Of a DNA stretch of 64,000 nucleotides, positions 8,992 to 16,898 are shown piece by piece. How positions within the stretch are numbered: position 1 is the first letter of the stretch; the number at the start of each line of letters is the position of its first letter. This DNA is from Halotia branconii CENA392 (lineage in GTDB: Bacteria > Cyanobacteriota > Cyanobacteriia > Cyanobacteriales > Nostocaceae): positions 2,397,455 through 2,461,454 of the forward strand of contig NZ_CP124543.1 in the NCBI RefSeq assembly GCF_029953635.1, given 5' to 3'. The notes beneath the pieces were generated by a model. It did no database searches, was not told the DNA's origin, and saw nothing but the letters and a program-made list of their open reading frames with translations. The position numbers and the translations under genes were made by a program.

Positions 8992-10107
8992 ATGGCAGAC
9001 AAACCCCAACAAAAAATAGAGACGAAGCAATCAACTAATTCAGATCCAGCAGATAAGCCATCTGTGTTAGAGTCTTTTGCCCAAACTGGCAAAATTTTTG
9101 TAGATCTAGCCGTTGGGATGGGAACTGCTGCTGCAAAACAAACACACAAATTAATTGAGCAAACAACTCAAACCGCCGGGAATGTAGTCAATGGTTTGAG
9201 TGAAAATTGGTTGATTCGTAAACTATCTGGAGTATTAAATCTAAATTGGCTAGTCGGTGCTAGTGATAGCGTTGATTTAGAAAAAGCAACAGTAACAGCG
9301 AACAAACTTAAACAAGAACATCCTCATGAATCGCCGAGTCAGATTGCACACCGGATCATGGTTGATAAAGCAACTAAAGCAGGTGGAATTGGTTTAGCAA
9401 GTAGTATTTTGCCAGGAGTAGCAGCGGCTTTGTTAGCTATTGATTTAGCAGCCACTACGAAATTGCAGACAGAAATGCTTTATGAGATTGCCGCAGTTTA
9501 TGGGCTAGATTTAAAAGATTCTGCCCGTAAAGGCGAAGTTTTGGCAATTTTTGGTTTAGCCTTGGGTGGTGGTAGGCTTTTGAAAGTAGCAGGATTAGGC
9601 TTGCTGCGAAATGTACCTTTTGCTGGAGCTGCGATCGCCGCTAGTTCAAATGCGACAATGATCTATTCGTTGGGGTATGCTGCTTGTCGATTTTATGAAG
9701 CCAAGTTAGATGAATCAACTTCTCTCAATTCCTCACAAACACTGGCAAAATTAAAGCAACAAAGCGAAGATTATCTAGAAACAGCGATTGCTCAAGAAAC
9801 TGTGATGGATCAGATATTAGTTCACATGATTCTAGCAAGTCATCCCGAAAAAACTTGGGAAGAAATTCTACCAGAATTAAAAACTGTTAATCTCAGTCCT
9901 GCCTCGTTGGATGCCATTGCTGCAAATATTAAATCACCCCAGCCTTTAGATACACTGCTCAGTCAACTAAATCGTGATTTTGCCGTACCTTTGTTAGCTC
10001 AATGCCGCAAAATTGCTCAACTTGACAATAAAACTACACCCATTGAACAAGAAATTATGACTGCGATCGCTACTAAGTTTAACCTTGATACGAATGGGGA
10101 ATACTGA
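8992..10107 (+). CDS. EcsC/DUF697-like hydrophobic-core protein
   Basis: 371 residues. A polar N-terminal 60 residues is followed by an amphipathic stretch and, at about 120-245, Gly/Ala-rich segments (GGIGLASSILPG, LAIFGLALGGGRLL, VPFAGAAIAASSN) resembling the EcsC or DUF697 group that associates with membranes. The C-terminal third is helical and soluble. It has no signal peptide. The molecular role is not known. The ATG at 8992 is preceded by AGGA about 13 nt upstream. It ends 11 bp before the 3' end of the minus-strand vapC relic, with no terminator seen. Confidence 0.6.
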   Translation: MADKPQQKIETKQSTNSDPADKPSVLESFAQTGKIFVDLAVGMGTAAAKQTHKLIEQTTQTAGNVVNGLSENWLIRKLSGVLNLNWLVGASDSVDLEKATVTANKLKQEHPHESPSQIAHRIMVDKATKAGGIGLASSILPGVAAALLAIDLAATTKLQTEMLYEIAAVYGLDLKDSARKGEVLAIFGLALGGGRLLKVAGLGLLRNVPFAGAAIAASSNATMIYSLGYAACRFYEAKLDESTSLNSSQTLAKLKQQSEDYLETAIAQETVMDQILVHMILASHPEKTWEEILPELKTVNLSPASLDAIAANIKSPQPLDTLLSQLNRDFAVPLLAQCRKIAQLDNKTTPIEQEIMTAIATKFNLDTNGEY

Positions 10108-10118
10108 AATAACGGCGT

Positions 10119-10532
10119 TTAGGAATTGCTTTGACTCCAATCTTCAATTTCTAAGCCTTCAATTTTCACGAAATCTCTGTGATTATTAGTCACAATAACC
10201 AAATCGTTAATAATAGCAATTCCTGCAATTAGAATATCGATATCGTCTACTGGTGTCCCCTTCTTTCTCAACTGGGTATAAATGTCACCAGAAATCGTTG
10301 TAGATTCTGTAGTCAGAGGTAAGACTGTATTGTATGAAACAAATTCTAAAAAAGATGTTAGTTGTTTCTGTGCATCACGGTGCTTCAATCCGCTAACTAT
10401 TTCGTAATAAGTGATAATACTAATGTTGATTTAGTCATATTCTTTAATATACGCATTAAAGTTTTCAATCACCAGAGGTTGATTGCGGAAAAATAAAGAT
10501 AAAATATTAGTATCAATCAAAGCTGGTTTCAT
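10119..10532 (-). pseudogene. VapC-type PIN toxin with one in-frame stop codon
   Basis: One frame runs from ATG 10530-10532 to the stop at 10119 and would encode 137 residues, a normal VapC length, except for a TAA at 10431-10433 (codon 34). Both sides read as one PIN domain: MKPALIDTN with Asp7 before the stop, INISIITYYE with Glu44 just after it, then VDDIDILIAG (Asp99) and VTNNHRD (Asp120). A single C-to-T change of a CAA codon would explain the stop. The downstream part is open from codon 49 as an 89-residue frame, which lacks Asp7 and Glu44 and so should not be an active RNase. The start overlaps the end of the upstream antitoxin gene by 20 bp. Sequencing error is possible but would have to be excluded. 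Confidence 0.8.
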
Positions 10533-10776
10533 CGCTTCTTCTCTTTGAAAAAGCCTGTTGGCGACGTGTGATTATTTCTTCATTTAAATCAGCAAATGTT
10601 TCATCTGACATACCATTCCAGCAACCAGCAAACTGCATAATTTCTTCTGGTGTACTTTTAGATGCCTCCACACCAACTCGAAAATAATAAATAAAATTAT
10701 ATAGTTCCTCCAGCTTTTCTTCGGGAACGAGATTTATTTCTTTCAAGAGTTTTGTACGTATATTTGATGGTTTCAT
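10513..10776 (-). CDS. VapB-type antitoxin of module 1
   Basis: 87 residues, intact. The N-terminal part (NIRTKLLKEINLVPEEKLEELYNFIYYF) is helical, and the C-terminal part (CWNGMSDETFADLNEEIITRRQ) resembles the toxin-wrapping tail of cyanobacterial antitoxins paired with PIN toxins. The call rests mostly on position: its 3' end overlaps the start of the broken vapC by 20 bp, the classic arrangement with antitoxin first. Its toxin is interrupted by a stop codon, so it may now act only as a repressor or as a guard against related toxins. Confidence 0.65.
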   Translation of the reverse strand: MKPSNIRTKLLKEINLVPEEKLEELYNFIYYFRVGVEASKSTPEEIMQFAGCWNGMSDETFADLNEEIITRRQQAFSKRRSDETSFD

Positions 10777-10815
10777 ATAGTGCTTTTAGTGTGGAGTGCA
10801 ATTAATAGGCGATCG

Positions 10816-11217
10816 CTATGATTGTTCAGTTAACCAGTTTTCTAATTGTAGCGCTGGAATATTGATAAAGTGACGAGTATTGTTAGTGACTAAAATATCT
10901 TCACGAGAACAGACTACCGCTGCGATGACTGCGTCTAACACACCAGTTGGTTTGCCTATTGGCTTTAACTCAGCTTGAATCTTGCCAAACTCCTCAGCCG
11001 CATTCTGGTCAAATTTTACTACTGTTAATAAACTACTAAATTGATTAATTCTACTAATATTTTCCTAAACTTTTTGAGAACAGTATGCTCCTTTGTAAAG
11101 TTCAGCTATCACTATTGTTGAAATATAACAATGGCTAAATTTTGAGTAAAACTGAGCTAAAATTTGAGGATTTTCATTGATGATGGCAATACAGATGTTG
11201 CTATCTAGAAGGTACAC
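10816..11217 (-). pseudogene. second VapC-type PIN toxin with one in-frame stop codon
   Basis: From GTG 11215-11217 (or TTG 11221-11223) to TAG at 10816-10818 the frame encodes a 133-codon PIN domain interrupted only by TAG at 11065-11067 (codon 51). Landmarks read through the stop: YLLDSN (Asp5), IAELYKG (Glu39), then after the stop GVLDAVIA (Asp95) and VTNNTRHF. One base change of CAG, GAG or AAG would create the stop. The intact antitoxin gene at 11233-11481 ends 15 bp upstream. No frameshift is present. This gene differs in sequence from the vapC relic at 10119, so the two are separate modules and not a duplication. Confidence 0.8.
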
Positions 11218-11232
11218 TAGCAATCACCCTAT

Positions 11233-11481
11233 TTACGAATGTTGTCCATACAGTCTTTCCCACTCTAAATTCTCTTCTGTTTGTAATTCTTCCATAGTTT
11301 TCACAAAATCCTCTCTAGCTTCCCGATTATTTGATAAAAAATCCTGCATTTTTTTCAGTCTTTCTTGGTGGCTAATCGGCTGAATGACTTCAATCTCAAT
11401 CATTATTTCCGTACCATCGGGTATATTGAGTTCTTCTGAAATCTCTATAATTTTGCCACGTTTGATACCTTTAATTTTCAT
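11233..11481 (-). CDS. antitoxin of module 2
   Basis: 82 residues, intact. The N-terminal MKIKGIKRGKIIEISEELN...DGTEIMIEI has the short beta-strand pattern of small antitoxins that precede VapC genes (an AbrB- or DUF104-like DNA-binding head, not proven). The C-terminal helix (RLKKMQDFLSNNREAREDFVKTMEEL) would bind the toxin. The gene lies 15 bp upstream of the broken vapC at 10816-11217 and reads in the same direction. Function is inferred from context and length. Confidence 0.6.
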   Translation of the reverse strand: MKIKGIKRGKIIEISEELNIPDGTEIMIEIEVIQPISHQERLKKMQDFLSNNREAREDFVKTMEELQTEENLEWERLYGQHS

Positions 11482-11571
11482 ACGTTGTCTCTTATGTAAA
11501 TAATTATTTTGAGCTTTTTACATTTTACCCTGAACTTTCATTGGGGCATCTGCTAAATTTTGATATATTAC

Positions 11572-11604
11572 AGATTCTCGACTTCTTTGAAAAGTCAAGG
11601 ATCT
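11572..11604. repeat. palindromic repeat, AGATYCYCGACTTYTTTGAAAAGTC type
   Basis: A 33-bp imperfect hairpin. Its near twin lies at 53045-53077, where arms and loop are almost the same. Two far-apart copies show a dispersed palindromic repeat family. Here it lies between the antitoxin and TIR genes and may also stop transcription. Confidence 0.5.
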
Positions 11605-11734
11605 AAATCGTGTGAAGTAAAACTTTTAACTTCCCCAACGGGATGGCCAAATAACAAATTTATGAAGCTCACTATAATTGTGAAAAAAGCGGTTTTAATA
11701 AATGTTAATCTTACAAAACCTTAGATGTTAAAGT

Positions 11735-12649
11735 TTACAAATCTCCACGCGAGAGAAGAACCCCCCTCAAACCAGCCCAACCCCATAACCAGCAGAAGCC
11801 ACCATCGGGCAAGTGTCCTTCTGGTGCTGAGGTATTAAAGCTGACTTCTTCCGGATAGTTTATCCACCTTCCTTCCACTTTCCATCCCACGCGATCGCAA
11901 AACCTATCTTCAGCTTCTTCATGATATTTACCATCTGCCTTGCCACCGACGCTGAGATAAATTTTCTTTTGAACGCTGAAGCCAAAGCGGCCATTGCTAT
12001 ATTTTACCCAAAGTTGGTCAATGGTGCGTAAGTCAGTAGAGGGAAAATTTTGGATGGATTTGATATCAAGACAGCGTTGGTTTTCTCTACCAGATGCTTG
12101 GAGCATGACGACAGTGAAAGTTTCCTTATCCGCCTCTTCCCAATTGCCTGCTGCTAGCAAATTCCGCAATTGCCTGTAGTCTACTCCATTCTCAGAACTG
12201 AGGTCATCGGCTTGAACTTCTGTGATGGGCTTTTCTTGTGTAATTCCCCAAACTAGGTGATCTAGTGCTTCGTTATCATCTAACCTATTGCTAAAACTGA
12301 CCCAATTTAGTTGTTTGAGAAAGTCTAAATCATGTGGAATTTCTTCAACTCCCGGTAGCAAGACGGGAATTACAGGAATATCTGCTTCTACAAGTTTACC
12401 AATGAGCGATCGCAATTCCATTATCTGCCATCTTCCCAATCCTTGAAGACCAATAAAGATAGCGGCGGATTTAACACTTTGAATCGCTTTTTGGATAACA
12501 TCCTGAAATGGTTTTCCTGGTGGAATTTGTTCCTCATCTAACCACGGTTTTAGTCCACGCAGTTTTAGTTCACTGGCGATCGCTCTAACTTGTGCTTTAT
12601 CCTGATTATTATGAGCTAGGAATACATCAAATTGCGATTGATTGGTCAT
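11735..12649 (-). CDS. TIR-GUN4 fusion protein
   Basis: 304 residues with two domains. Residues 5-135 are a TIR domain: FDVFLAHNNQDK, KPWLDEEQIPPG and WQIMEL. Glu78 sits where NAD-cleaving TIRs carry the catalytic Glu. Residues 157-300 are a GUN4 domain: DYRQLRNLLAAGNWEEAD at its start, IDQLWVKYSNGRFGFSVQKKI and the later GRWINY and GHLPDGG. GUN4 binds Mg-protoporphyrin IX and protoporphyrin IX and stimulates Mg chelatase; GUN4-like modules also occur on cyanobacterial signalling proteins. A soluble protein that joins a possible NADase or assembly domain to a porphyrin sensor is plausible. The gene stands alone next to decayed toxin genes. The domain calls are strong; the function is open. 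Confidence 0.85.
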   Translation of the reverse strand: MTNQSQFDVFLAHNNQDKAQVRAIASELKLRGLKPWLDEEQIPPGKPFQDVIQKAIQSVKSAAIFIGLQGLGRWQIMELRSLIGKLVEADIPVIPVLLPGVEEIPHDLDFLKQLNWVSFSNRLDDNEALDHLVWGITQEKPITEVQADDLSSENGVDYRQLRNLLAAGNWEEADKETFTVVMLQASGRENQRCLDIKSIQNFPSTDLRTIDQLWVKYSNGRFGFSVQKKIYLSVGGKADGKYHEEAEDRFCDRVGWKVEGRWINYPEEVSFNTSAPEGHLPDGGFCWLWGWAGLRGVLLSRGDL

Positions 12650-12724
12650 TTACAAGCTTCTCCGGTATTCCTCCACACCCGCAATCATCACCAACGCACA
12701 AGCATACTGCTCTAAATTTTGCTT
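12650..12724 (-). pseudogene. 3' tail relic of a lost gene abutting the TIR-GUN4 start
   Basis: On the minus strand 24 sense codons after a TGA read LEQYACALVMIAGVEEYRRSL and stop with TAA directly against the ATG of the TIR-GUN4 gene. The segment looks like a protein C-terminus and not random translation, and the stop-to-start abutment is typical of an operon. It suggests that a partner gene once lay upstream and was deleted. The parent family is not recognised. Confidence 0.35.
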
Positions 12725-12904
12725 TCATGTTTCTAATAGTTACTAGTATATTCACTTAATGGCAGTGCAAAAGCAGAGATGCTATTTGCAATAACTACAT
12801 ATAGATTGCCGTAAGTTCCTGGTAAAAAGCAACTAAAGTGTTGATTTAAGTACCAAGCTCATGGAATTAGCATGATAAATGTCCCATGCCCCACCAAGAC
12901 AAAA

Positions 12905-12943
12905 AATGTAGGTTGGGTTGAGCGCCAGCGAAACCCAACAAAT
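12905..12943. repeat. partial copy of the GTAGGTTGGGTT palindrome
   Basis: GTAGGTTGGGTT at 12908-12919 and AACCCAAC at 12932-12939 flank a 12-bp centre. It is the core of the family seen at 773-909 and 62002-62094, without the outer arms. The rest of the 350-bp spacer 12650-12996 shows no other feature apart from the gene relic next to the TIR gene. Confidence 0.55.
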
Positions 12944-12996
12944 TCTTAATGAATTGGTTCCCTATCTTTTTTTCCCCTACCTCTGCGAGTGAATCG

Positions 12997-13401
12997 TCAA
13001 TCAAACCTGATTACTATATACTCAATAATTAATAACCGTAGATAGTTAAGTTTTTCTACATAAAGTTTCATCTGTGGAAATTGACTTTCTTCTGAGAAAT
13101 ACCAATCGGTAAAATAAGCAACATTAAATATATTATTTTTTGTTAGTTTTTTAATTAAATCTTGATAATTTTCTAAGTTATCATTAGCAATTACTTGAGA
13201 TGCACATCCCTCAATATCAGTTGTAAAAATTTCTATTTCTCCTAATATGCTGAAATTTTTTGATTCTTCCCATAGACTTATTTGCCGTCTTTCTTCGCGT
13301 GTATTATTGTAATCAATTAACAACTGTTGCAACAGTTTATTAATGTAGCTTTTAGCAGTTTGAAAATTTAGAGAAATATTTGATGTTGTGAAATTTTGCA
13401 T
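12997..13401 (-). CDS. hypothetical protein, possible immunity partner
   Basis: 134 residues, not recognised. It is AT-rich, acidic and helical without a signal peptide, with aromatic patches (NVAYFTDWYFSEE) and a hydrophobic C-terminal helix (YLRLLIIEYIVIRF). It begins 8 bp after the stop of the 113-residue gene at 13410-13751, whose tail resembles a polymorphic-toxin domain. A small acidic protein right after such a gene is the usual place for an immunity protein. Nothing in the sequence alone proves this. Confidence 0.5.
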   Translation of the reverse strand: MQNFTTSNISLNFQTAKSYINKLLQQLLIDYNNTREERRQISLWEESKNFSILGEIEIFTTDIEGCASQVIANDNLENYQDLIKKLTKNNIFNVAYFTDWYFSEESQFPQMKLYVEKLNYLRLLIIEYIVIRFD

Positions 13402-13409
13402 ACAAATTA

Positions 13410-13751
13410 TTAGTTTTCACCGTATGAAACAATCTTGCCATTTCTTTCAATTATAAATTCATTTCCTTTATTCCATCTATATGCTCCATCGCTAAGTATT
13501 TTCTTTCGAGCGCCTTTTTTAGTAAAATTATTTGCTTTTCTTAAATATCTTAAATAATTGTTGTTAAAATCATGTCTGTCAGCATGGTTAACAATGCTAT
13601 TAGCTAAAGTTGGATAGGTGGCTTTATCCCAATTTTCCATAAGTACCTTCATTTCAGCAATCTCACCATCTGTATATCCGCTAAATAAAGTTTCTTCATA
13701 AGGATCTAGTTGTTGAGGCTGATTAGATTCGTCTTGGTTATTGGGATTCAT
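13410..13751 (-). CDS. small protein with a polymorphic-toxin-like C-terminal domain
   Basis: 113 residues. The N-terminal 35 are acidic (DPYEETLFSGYTDGEIAEM). The C-terminal half, about residues 48-113, reads SIVNHADRHDF, YLRYLRKANNF, KKGARKKI, DGAYRWNKGNEFIIE and GKIVSYGEN. Basic helices followed by a strand ending in G-KIVSYG-N resemble toxin tails at the ends of RHS or filamentous hemagglutinin proteins. Here the domain stands alone, without export or repeat regions, so it may be a cytoplasmic toxin, an orphan toxin cassette or part of a toxin-antitoxin pair with the next gene. The ATG start has TTTGAG just upstream. The family call is pattern memory, not a search result. Confidence 0.5.
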   Translation of the reverse strand: MNPNNQDESNQPQQLDPYEETLFSGYTDGEIAEMKVLMENWDKATYPTLANSIVNHADRHDFNNNYLRYLRKANNFTKKGARKKILSDGAYRWNKGNEFIIERNGKIVSYGEN

Positions 13752-13872
13752 CTCAAAGTGATTATAGTTAGTTTTTCTAAACTAATAACTAGTTTTAATC
13801 TACTTGCAGAGTCCCAAAAAACGAATCGCATTTTGTGGTGGAGTTCGCTTGACTTTTAAGACAGTCACTTCT

Positions 13873-13920
13873 CAATGCCCCATGCCCCATCCCCAATGCC
13901 CAATGCCCCATACCCCACAC
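13873..13920. repeat. tandem heptamers (CCCCATG / CCCAATG)
   Basis: Short tandemly repeated heptanucleotides with unit variants CCCCATG, CCCAATG and CCCCATA just upstream of pepA. The same unit family recurs at 15575-15640, 18931-19000, 30206-30236 and 49932-49979. Confidence 0.75.
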
Positions 13921-13980
13921 ATGAAAAAAGAATTTTGAGCAATACTGGTACAAGCAGGAATACTTACACAAAATCCCAAA

Positions 13981-15462
13981 ATGAAAATTCAACCTAGTGA
14001 CAAGCCTTTGCTAGAGTGGTCAGGTGACAGCCTAGCAATTGCATTATTTGAAGATGCGGTAGAGTTAACTGGCGAATTGGCAACTTTAGATGAAAAATTT
14101 GCCGGAGTCTTAAAAGAACTAATTACCGAAGAGGAATTTAAAGCCAAAGCCAACAGCACTATTTCGACTCGCATAGGTGCTGGTAGTGCTGTTCGCAAAG
14201 TGATTATAGTAGGTTTGGGAAAACCAGAAGCTTTAAAACTAGATACGTTGCGACGGGCGGCGGCAGCCGTAGCTAGAGTTGCCAAAAAGCAAAAAAGCAA
14301 AACTTTGGGGTTTAATTTCCCATTATGGAACAATGACCCAGCGGCAACAGCCCAAGCGATCGCAGAAGGTGTAGAATTAGCACTTTACCAAGATATTCGC
14401 TTTAAGTCAGAACCAGAAGATAAAGGATCACAACTAGAAACCGTAGATTTACTAGGTTTTGCCGGACAAGAAGCAGCTATTACTCGCGCCAATCAAATTG
14501 TGTCAGGAGTAATTTTGGCTCGGCAGTTAGTAGCAGCACCAGCCAACGAAGTTACACCCGTTACTTTGGCAGAAACCGCCCAAGCGATCGCTAACGATCA
14601 CGGTTTGCAAGTAGAAATTCTCGAACGGGAAGAGTGTGAAAAATTGGGTATGGGGGCTTTTTTGGGAGTTGCCCTAGCTTCTGATTTGCCTCCAAAATTT
14701 ATTCATTTAACTTACAAACCTGATGGCACACCGAAAAAGAAACTAGCAATTATAGGTAAAGGTGTCACCTTCGACTCTGGCGGACTGAATATTAAAGGTG
14801 CTGGTAGCGGCATCGAAACCATGAAAATGGACATGGGTGGGGCAGCTGCAACCTTGGGTGCAGCTAAAGTAATTGGACAACTCAAGCCAGATGTAGAGGT
14901 TCACTTTATCTCGGCGGCGGCTGAGAACATGATTAGTGGACACGCCATGCACCCAGGCGACATCCTCAAAGCATCTAACGGCAAAACCATCGAAGTTAAC
15001 AACACCGACGCTGAAGGACGGTTGACTTTAGCAGATGCTTTAGTATTTGCCGACAAAATGGGATTAGATGCGATCGTTGATTTAGCTACCTTGACTGGCG
15101 CTAACATCATAGCTCTAGGTGACGATATTGCTGGTTTATACACTCCAGATGATAATGTTGCTTCTCAATTAGAGAAAGCCGCTGAAATATCAGGCGAGAA
15201 AATTTGGCGGATGCCAATGGAAGAAAAGTATTTTGAAGGTTTAAAATCTGGCATAGCGGACATGAAAAATACAGGCCCGCGTCCAGGTGGTGCAATTACC
15301 GCAGCCCTTTTCCTCAAACAGTTTGTTAAAGAAACCCCTTGGGCGCACTTAGACATTGCCGGGCCAGTTTGGGTAGATAAAGAAAATGGCTACAACACCT
15401 CAGGCGCAACTGGCTACGGCGTTCGGACTCTAGTTAGCTGGGTGCTGAATCAAGGAGAGTAG
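13981..15462 (+). CDS. pepA: leucyl aminopeptidase (M17)
   Basis: 493 residues, the normal length for the family. The M17 signature NTDAEGRL is at 341-348, and metal/catalytic residues are visible in [10 protein letters not shown] (Lys260, Asp265) and KMDMGGAA. The N-terminal macro-like domain covers about residues 1-170 and the catalytic domain follows. The enzyme removes N-terminal residues, with a preference for Leu, in the cytoplasm as a hexamer and uses two metal ions; some members also bind DNA. The ATG at 13981 starts directly at the first conserved strand. It is followed by a 248-bp spacer filled with heptamer repeats before plsX. Confidence 0.95.
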   Translation: MKIQPSDKPLLEWSGDSLAIALFEDAVELTGELATLDEKFAGVLKELITEEEFKAKANSTISTRIGAGSAVRKVIIVGLGKPEALKLDTLRRAAAAVARVAKKQKSKTLGFNFPLWNNDPAATAQAIAEGVELALYQDIRFKSEPEDKGSQLETVDLLGFAGQEAAITRANQIVSGVILARQLVAAPANEVTPVTLAETAQAIANDHGLQVEILEREECEKLGMGAFLGVALASDLPPKFIHLTYKPDGTPKKKLAIIGKGVTFDSGGLNIKGAGSGIETMKMDMGGAAATLGAAKVIGQLKPDVEVHFISAAAENMISGHAMHPGDILKASNGKTIEVNNTDAEGRLTLADALVFADKMGLDAIVDLATLTGANIIALGDDIAGLYTPDDNVASQLEKAAEISGEKIWRMPMEEKYFEGLKSGIADMKNTGPRPGGAITAALFLKQFVKETPWAHLDIAGPVWVDKENGYNTSGATGYGVRTLVSWVLNQGE

Positions 15463-15497
15463 GGGAGCAAGGGAAGAAGAAGCAGAGGGGCAGAGGG

Positions 15498-15640
15498 CAG
15501 TGAACAGTGAACAGTGAACAGTTAACAGTTAACAGTGACCAGTGAAAACTGATAACTGATAACTGATAACTGTCTATGCCCCATGCCCCATGCCCCATGC
15601 CCCATGCCCAATGCCCAATGCCCAATGCCCCATGCCCCAC
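15498..15640. repeat. compound tandem heptamers between pepA and plsX
   Basis: Three heptamer families lie side by side: AACAGTG/AACAGTT units (about 15498-15545), AACTGAT units (15547-15570) and CCCCATG/CCCAATG units (15575-15640). The array fills most of the spacer and has no coding value. Confidence 0.8.
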
Positions 15641-15710
15641 TTTTAAAAAGTTCCAGTTTTTCGGCAAAGCCATCTGGTAAAATTTGTAAGGTTTCTAGAA
15701 GCTTTAAGCA

Positions 15711-16736
15711 ATGGGATCGACTTGCGTACGGATAGCAATTGACGCAATGGGAGGGGATCACGCACCCGGTGAAATCGTTGCTGGCGCACTGCGAGCAAAG
15801 GAAGAATTGGGTGTAAAAGTTTTGTTGGTGGGTGATCCCCAGCAAATTGAAGCTGCCTTGCCGCCAAAAATAAATTTGGAGCAGGTAGAGATCGTTCCTG
15901 CTGAGGATGCGATCGCAATGGATGAGGAGCCTTTGAATGCAGTTAGACGCAAACGCAAGGCTTCCATCAATGTGGCAATGGATTTGGTAAAAAATCAAAA
16001 AGCGGATGCTGTGTTTTCTGCTGGTCATTCTGGGGCAGCAATGGCATCTGCTTTACTTCGTCTGGGAAGATTGCCAGGAATTGACCGCCCAGCCATTGGC
16101 ACAGTTTTTCCTACAATCATCGCTGGCAAACCAGTACTGATTCTCGATGTCGGAGCCAATGTAGACTGCCGTCCTAAATTTTTAGAGCAGTTTGCTGTCA
16201 TGGGATCGATTTACAGTCAGTACGTCTTAGGTACACCTGAACCTAAAGTAGGTTTGTTGAATATTGGGGAAGAAGACACCAAGGGCAATGAGGTAGCACT
16301 GCGCGCTCACCAACTGCTGCGGGATAATTCTCAAATTACTTTTACAGGTAATGCCGAAGGGCGTGATGTGCTTTCCGGTCAATTTGATGTGATTGTCTGC
16401 GATGGCTTTGTGGGTAATGTGTTACTAAAATTTGCCGAAGCAGTCGGAGAAGTGATTTTGCAAATCTTGCGGGAAGAATTACCACAAGGATTGCGTGGTC
16501 AAATTGGTACGGCAATCTTAAAACCCAACCTGAAACGAGTTAAGCAGCGCATGGATCACGCAGAACATGGTGGTGCTTTGCTATTAGGCGTGGATGGAGT
16601 TTGTTTTATCGGTCATGGCAGTTCTCAAGCGCCTTCGATTTTTAATGCGATTCGCATGGCCAAAGAATCTGTAGACAATCAAGTACTGCAACGACTTCGT
16701 TCCCAATATGAAATCCTAAAGCAGGAAAGTAGTTAG
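15711..16736 (+). CDS. plsX: phosphate acyltransferase PlsX
   Basis: 341 residues. The family hallmark IAIDAMGGDHAPGE is at residues 8-21, followed by SAGHSGAAMASALLRLGR and NIGEEDTKGNE. PlsX turns acyl-ACP and phosphate into acyl-phosphate, the first committed donor for phosphatidic acid synthesis, and acts at the inner face of the membrane. It is followed on the same strand by fabH and fabD, the classic plsX-fab arrangement that couples fatty-acid start with phospholipid supply. The spacer to fabH is 160 bp and carries heptamer repeats, so read-through or a separate promoter are both possible. Confidence 0.96.
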   Translation: MGSTCVRIAIDAMGGDHAPGEIVAGALRAKEELGVKVLLVGDPQQIEAALPPKINLEQVEIVPAEDAIAMDEEPLNAVRRKRKASINVAMDLVKNQKADAVFSAGHSGAAMASALLRLGRLPGIDRPAIGTVFPTIIAGKPVLILDVGANVDCRPKFLEQFAVMGSIYSQYVLGTPEPKVGLLNIGEEDTKGNEVALRAHQLLRDNSQITFTGNAEGRDVLSGQFDVIVCDGFVGNVLLKFAEAVGEVILQILREELPQGLRGQIGTAILKPNLKRVKQRMDHAEHGGALLLGVDGVCFIGHGSSQAPSIFNAIRMAKESVDNQVLQRLRSQYEILKQESS

Positions 16737-16739
16737 CCA

Positions 16740-16868
16740 TTAGTCATGAGTCATGAGTCATGAGTCATTTGTTAAAGACGAAGGGCAAATGACATAGACG
16801 CGCCAAAGGTCACTCCTGGAAAATGCCGAAAGTGAACTGTAGTCAGGACTAATGACAAAAGACAAATG
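16740..16868. repeat. tandem heptamers between plsX and fabH
   Basis: ATGAGTC is repeated head to tail at 16743-16768, and AATGACA/AAAGACA-type units follow up to 16868. They sit right after the plsX stop and end about 30 bp before the fabH start. Confidence 0.7.
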
Positions 16869-16898
16869 ACAAAAAGCTGATAGCTTGGGAGGTTAGGA

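Noticed and set aside
10119..11217. Stop-codon readthrough or selenocysteine use in the two vapC genes
   Set aside because: The stops are TAA and TAG, not TGA, and no recoding signal is visible. Simple nonsense mutation is the shorter explanation.
13989..15356. Several minus-strand frames inside pepA
   Set aside because: They are shadows of a well-conserved aminopeptidase gene on the other strand.
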